From an uncultured bacterium (GTDB lineage: Bacteria > Bacteroidota > Ignavibacteria > Kapaibacteriales > UBA4661): 64,000 bases of DNA. The position numbers and the translations under genes were made by a program. Within the stretch, counting starts at the first letter, position 1. Each line of letters opens with the position of its first letter. Below are positions 61,984-64,000 of the stretch, one piece after another. The notes beneath the pieces were generated by a model. The model was not told where the DNA came from, ran no database searches, and saw only the letters and a list, made by a program, of their open reading frames with translations. Location: NCBI GenBank assembly GCA_937899715.1, contig CALCNX010000084.1:62001-126000 (forward strand), written 5' to 3'.

Positions 61984-62631
61984 TTACGCTACAGGCTCTT
62001 GCTGTTTGCGGAATGGGAAGCCAAATTCTTTAAGAAGCGCATATGCCTCTTCATCTGTCTGCGCTGTGGTTACGAATGTAATATCCATACCACGAATTTT
62101 TGATACTTTATCAACATCAATTTCAGGGAAAATAATCTGCTCTTTGATACCCATTGAGTAGTTTCCTCGTCCATCGAAGGATTTATCCGAAAGACCACGG
62201 AAGTCTCTAATACGGGGAGCAACGATATTAATAAAGCGATCAAGAAACTCGTACATATGAGCGCGACGGAGCGTGACGCGGCAGCCAATTGGCTGATTTA
62301 CACGCAATTTGAAGTTTGAGATAGCCTCTTTTGCCAGTGTAACGGCAGGGCGCTGACCGGTTATTAATTCCATTTCCGTAATCGCAGATTGCATGATTTT
62401 TTGGTCTTGCGTGGCAGCACCAACACCCATATTAATCACGATTTTATGCAATTTTGGTACTTGCATCACGGAACTGTAATTGAATTTCTTCATTAGTGCC
62501 GGAGCAACGTTTTCTTTATAGACAGAAGCCAGACGCGCATTGGGCGCTTTAGGTGCATTCTCCGGCAATCGTCCACCCTCAAGAGTGAATTCTGTCTTTT
62601 TTGTTTTGACTGGTGTTTGCTGCTTTGCCAT
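61984..62631 (-). CDS. rplE: 50S ribosomal protein L5, N-terminally extended
   Basis: 215 residues; E. coli L5 has 179. The core starts near residue 33 (ARLASVYKENVAPALMKKFNYSSVMQVPKLHKIVINMGVG), preceded by about 30 Lys/Pro-rich residues. Conserved GQRPAVTLAKEAISNFKLR and GVTLRRAHMYEF-like region, and DVDKVSKIRGMDITFVTTAQTDEEA. It binds 5S rRNA. ATG 62629-62631. The extension could instead be translated from a wrong start, but no better ATG is visible. Confidence 0.95.
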   Translation of the reverse strand: MAKQQTPVKTKKTEFTLEGGRLPENAPKAPNARLASVYKENVAPALMKKFNYSSVMQVPKLHKIVINMGVGAATQDQKIMQSAITEMELITGQRPAVTLAKEAISNFKLRVNQPIGCRVTLRRAHMYEFLDRFINIVAPRIRDFRGLSDKSFDGRGNYSMGIKEQIIFPEIDVDKVSKIRGMDITFVTTAQTDEEAYALLKEFGFPFRKQQEPVA

Positions 62632-62718
62632 TGCTATTATTATTCAAGAAGTAGATAGTTTCTGACTGAAGAGATACATTAAAACTAGAGAGATACAAAA
62701 AAGCATCAAATCTAAGTG

Positions 62719-63039
62719 TTAGACCTCTTCGCCAGTGGTTCTAGCGATACGAGCTTTGCTTTTTTCTCCATTTTGCTCAACTATTTTTACGCCAAGCCGT
62801 GTTGGATTACCAGCACCATCAAGGAGCATTACATTTGAGTAATGGATTGGCATTTCTCGCTCAATAATTTGTCCTTGCTGAGCATTGGGCGTAGGTCGCA
62901 TATGACGTTTCCGCACATTAATACCTTCAACAACAACGCGCATTTTTTCAGGAAGAATTTCAAGAACTCGACCTTCTTTGCCTTTATCATTACCGGCGAG
63001 AATGCGGACGGTATCGCCTTTTTTAATTTTGAGTTTCAT
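62719..63039 (-). CDS. rplX: 50S ribosomal protein L24
   Basis: 106 residues from ATG 63039; the frame is open to 63069, but the family begins at MKLKIKKGD. KOW motif: GDTVRILAGNDKGKEGRVLEI. Then INVRKRHMRPTPNAQQGQIIEREMPIHYSNVMLLD, all standard. An early assembly protein of the large subunit. Confidence 0.96.
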   Translation of the reverse strand: MKLKIKKGDTVRILAGNDKGKEGRVLEILPEKMRVVVEGINVRKRHMRPTPNAQQGQIIEREMPIHYSNVMLLDGAGNPTRLGVKIVEQNGEKSKARIARTTGEEV

Positions 63040-63112
63040 AGCAGTATGAAAGAAAAATATCTTCGTCAAATTCTTTGTAGTGTAACTCTAAGCCACATCT
63101 CTAGCGAGTATT

Positions 63113-63481
63113 TTAGAGTACTTCCGGTGCAAGAGATACAATTTTCATAAAACTCTTATCTCGTAGTTCACGAGCAACCGGTCCAAAAATACGAGTACCA
63201 CGCGGTTCACCTTGAGTATTCAAAAGCACAGCAGCATTTTCGTCGAAGCGAATATACGAACCGTCTTTGCGGCGAATCTCTTTTTTGGTACGAACGATGA
63301 CAGCACGAGATTTATCACCCTTTTTTACCCCAGCGTTTGGGATTGCATCTTTCACAGACACAACAATAATATCTCCAATGCCGGCATAACGCTTTTCGTG
63401 CCCGCCCAAGACGCGGATACAACGTACTCTTCTTGCGCCGGAATTATCGGCAACTACGAGGTTTGTTTCTTCTTGAATCAT
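63113..63481 (-). CDS. rplN: 50S ribosomal protein L14
   Basis: 122 residues, exact family length. MIQEETNLVVADNSGARRVRCIRVLGG, GDIIVVSVKDAIPNAGVKKGD, and the C-terminal REKSFMKIVSLAPEVL-like end (RELRDKSFMKIVSLAPEVL). Located at the subunit interface. ATG 63479-63481. Confidence 0.97.
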   Translation of the reverse strand: MIQEETNLVVADNSGARRVRCIRVLGGHEKRYAGIGDIIVVSVKDAIPNAGVKKGDKSRAVIVRTKKEIRRKDGSYIRFDENAAVLLNTQGEPRGTRIFGPVARELRDKSFMKIVSLAPEVL

Positions 63482-63531
63482 CGCTAGAATTCGCTCACTT
63501 TCTTAGTGAAAAGTTGTCACAGTAAAAATAG

Positions 63532-63822
63532 TTACTTCGCACGCTCAAGTACTTCAACCAATCTCCAGCGCTTGTGAGCACTGAGAGGACGGGTTTCCAT
63601 AATCCGAACTGTATCACCTTCATTGCAGGTATTTTCAGCATCGTGGGTCATGAACTTGGTCGTCTTTTTGAAGTACTTCTTGTAGAGCGGGTGCGCTACT
63701 TGACGTTCAACAGCGACAATGATTGTTTTGTCCATTTTCTTGGCGCTAACAACCTTACCGATTTTTACTTTGCGTCTTCCGCGCTGAGGCTGTGTTTGTA
63801 TCGTTTCCATAGTGGAATCCAT
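63532..63822 (-). CDS. rpsQ: 30S ribosomal protein S17
   Basis: 96 residues from ATG 63822; ATG 63810 (METIQTQ) is an alternative that gives 92. OB-fold core: RRKVKIGKVVSAKKMDKTIIVAVERQVAHPLYKKYFKKTTKFMTHDAENTCNEGDTVRIMETRPLSAHKRWRLVEVLERAK pattern, with the signature GDTVRIMETRPLS. Binds 16S rRNA helix 11. Confidence 0.96.
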   Translation of the reverse strand: MDSTMETIQTQPQRGRRKVKIGKVVSAKKMDKTIIVAVERQVAHPLYKKYFKKTTKFMTHDAENTCNEGDTVRIMETRPLSAHKRWRLVEVLERAK

Positions 63823-63834
63823 TTGTCTTAATCG

Positions 63835-64000
63835 TTATTTTGAACGTTGGCGCTCACCAATAATGGTGTTGATGCGAGCAATATCTCTGCGAAGTGTTGC
63901 CAAATATGCCGTGTTTTCAAGTTCACCAAGAGTCTTTTTGAAGCGTAGGTTTGTCAAGGTTTCTTGAGAATCTTTGAGATTCATTGCGAGGTCTGCGTCA
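63835..64000 (-). CDS. rpmC: 50S ribosomal protein L29 (5' end beyond window)
   Basis: 55 C-terminal codons are visible, ending at TAA 63837-63835. The product reads through LKDSQETLTNLRFKKTLGEL, then ENTAYLATLRRDIARINTII and a basic end, the two-helix hairpin of L29, which sits at the tunnel exit and docks SRP and trigger factor. The start lies beyond the window. It is separated from rpsQ by 12 bases. Confidence 0.93.
   Translation of the reverse strand, partial: DADLAMNLKDSQETLTNLRFKKTLGELENTAYLATLRRDIARINTIIGERQRSK

Noticed and set aside
61984..62631. L5 N-terminal extension as proof of a fusion
   Set aside because: Thirty Lys/Pro-rich residues without a domain; more likely a tail of the kind ribosomal proteins often carry.
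1..64000. CRISPR arrays, tRNA or rRNA genes, insertion sequences, prophage
   Set aside because: No regularly spaced repeats, cloverleaf-like stretches, rRNA-like sequence, transposase or integrase product was recognised when reading both strands.

Overview
The window looks like chromosome of a Bacteroidota/Chlorobiota-type (FCB group) bacterium of middling GC. The evidence is two secreted proteins ending in a type IX secretion (T9SS) C-terminal sorting domain, a TonB-dependent receptor followed by a DUF4249-like lipoprotein, many signal-peptidase II lipoproteins, one well-formed TTTG / N19 / TAnnTTTG-like promoter, and zinc-finger-free L36 and S14. I cannot assign a genus.

Layout. 1-3847: the 3' end of an ABC exporter gene, a truncated purQ copy, an ABC ATPase/permease pair and the intact purQ. 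3948-6746: a large GAF/coiled-coil histidine kinase. 6747-7232: a non-coding stretch with a tandem palindromic repeat and a candidate minus-strand small RNA with terminator. 7233-10130: an AT-richer accessory block (lipoprotein, small membrane protein, two paralogous outer-membrane barrels). 10202-15347: TonB receptor and DUF4249 lipoprotein, isochorismatase-like hydrolase, APH-like phosphotransferase. 15628-19320: membrane-fusion protein with two MacB-type permeases but no ATPase. 19431-21481: a two-motif aspartyl-protease-like protein and a triple CBM48-like protein. 21565-27245: a CusCBA/CzcCBA-type metal efflux operon. 27304-29675: YitT-like protein and NhaA.

29697-48966 is mostly on the minus strand. 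It holds a two-component system with an oversized sensor, a membrane-anchored PHP-domain protein, a Pip-like hydrolase, fumC, a TldD-like protease, gpmA, pgi, a NamZ/DUF1343 protein, coiled-coil/LysM-like envelope proteins, a LolA-like protein (plus strand), a GT2 glycosyltransferase, a leucine-rich-repeat protein, methylmalonyl-CoA epimerase and a GlmU N-domain-only uridylyltransferase. 49295-53018: a small AtuA-related protein, then a subtilase and a fibronectin-like protein, both with T9SS domains.

53134-64000 is the spc/alpha ribosomal cluster read leftward: rpmC (partial), rpsQ, rplN, rplX, rplE, rpsN, rpsH, rplF, rplR, rpsE, rpmD, rplO, secY, map, infA, rpmJ, rpsM, rpsK, rpoA, rplQ. rpsD is missing between rpsK and rpoA; a hairpin sits there instead. 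The cluster ends at a strong bidirectional terminator.

No tRNA, rRNA, CRISPR array, transposase, integrase or phage gene was recognised. The most unusual items are the purQ partial duplication bracketing an ABC pair, the structured non-coding stretch at 6957-7169 next to an unrecognised lipoprotein/membrane-protein pair, a kinase coiled coil built of four exact 42-residue units, the ATPase-less MacB-like operon, and the alpha operon without rpsD.
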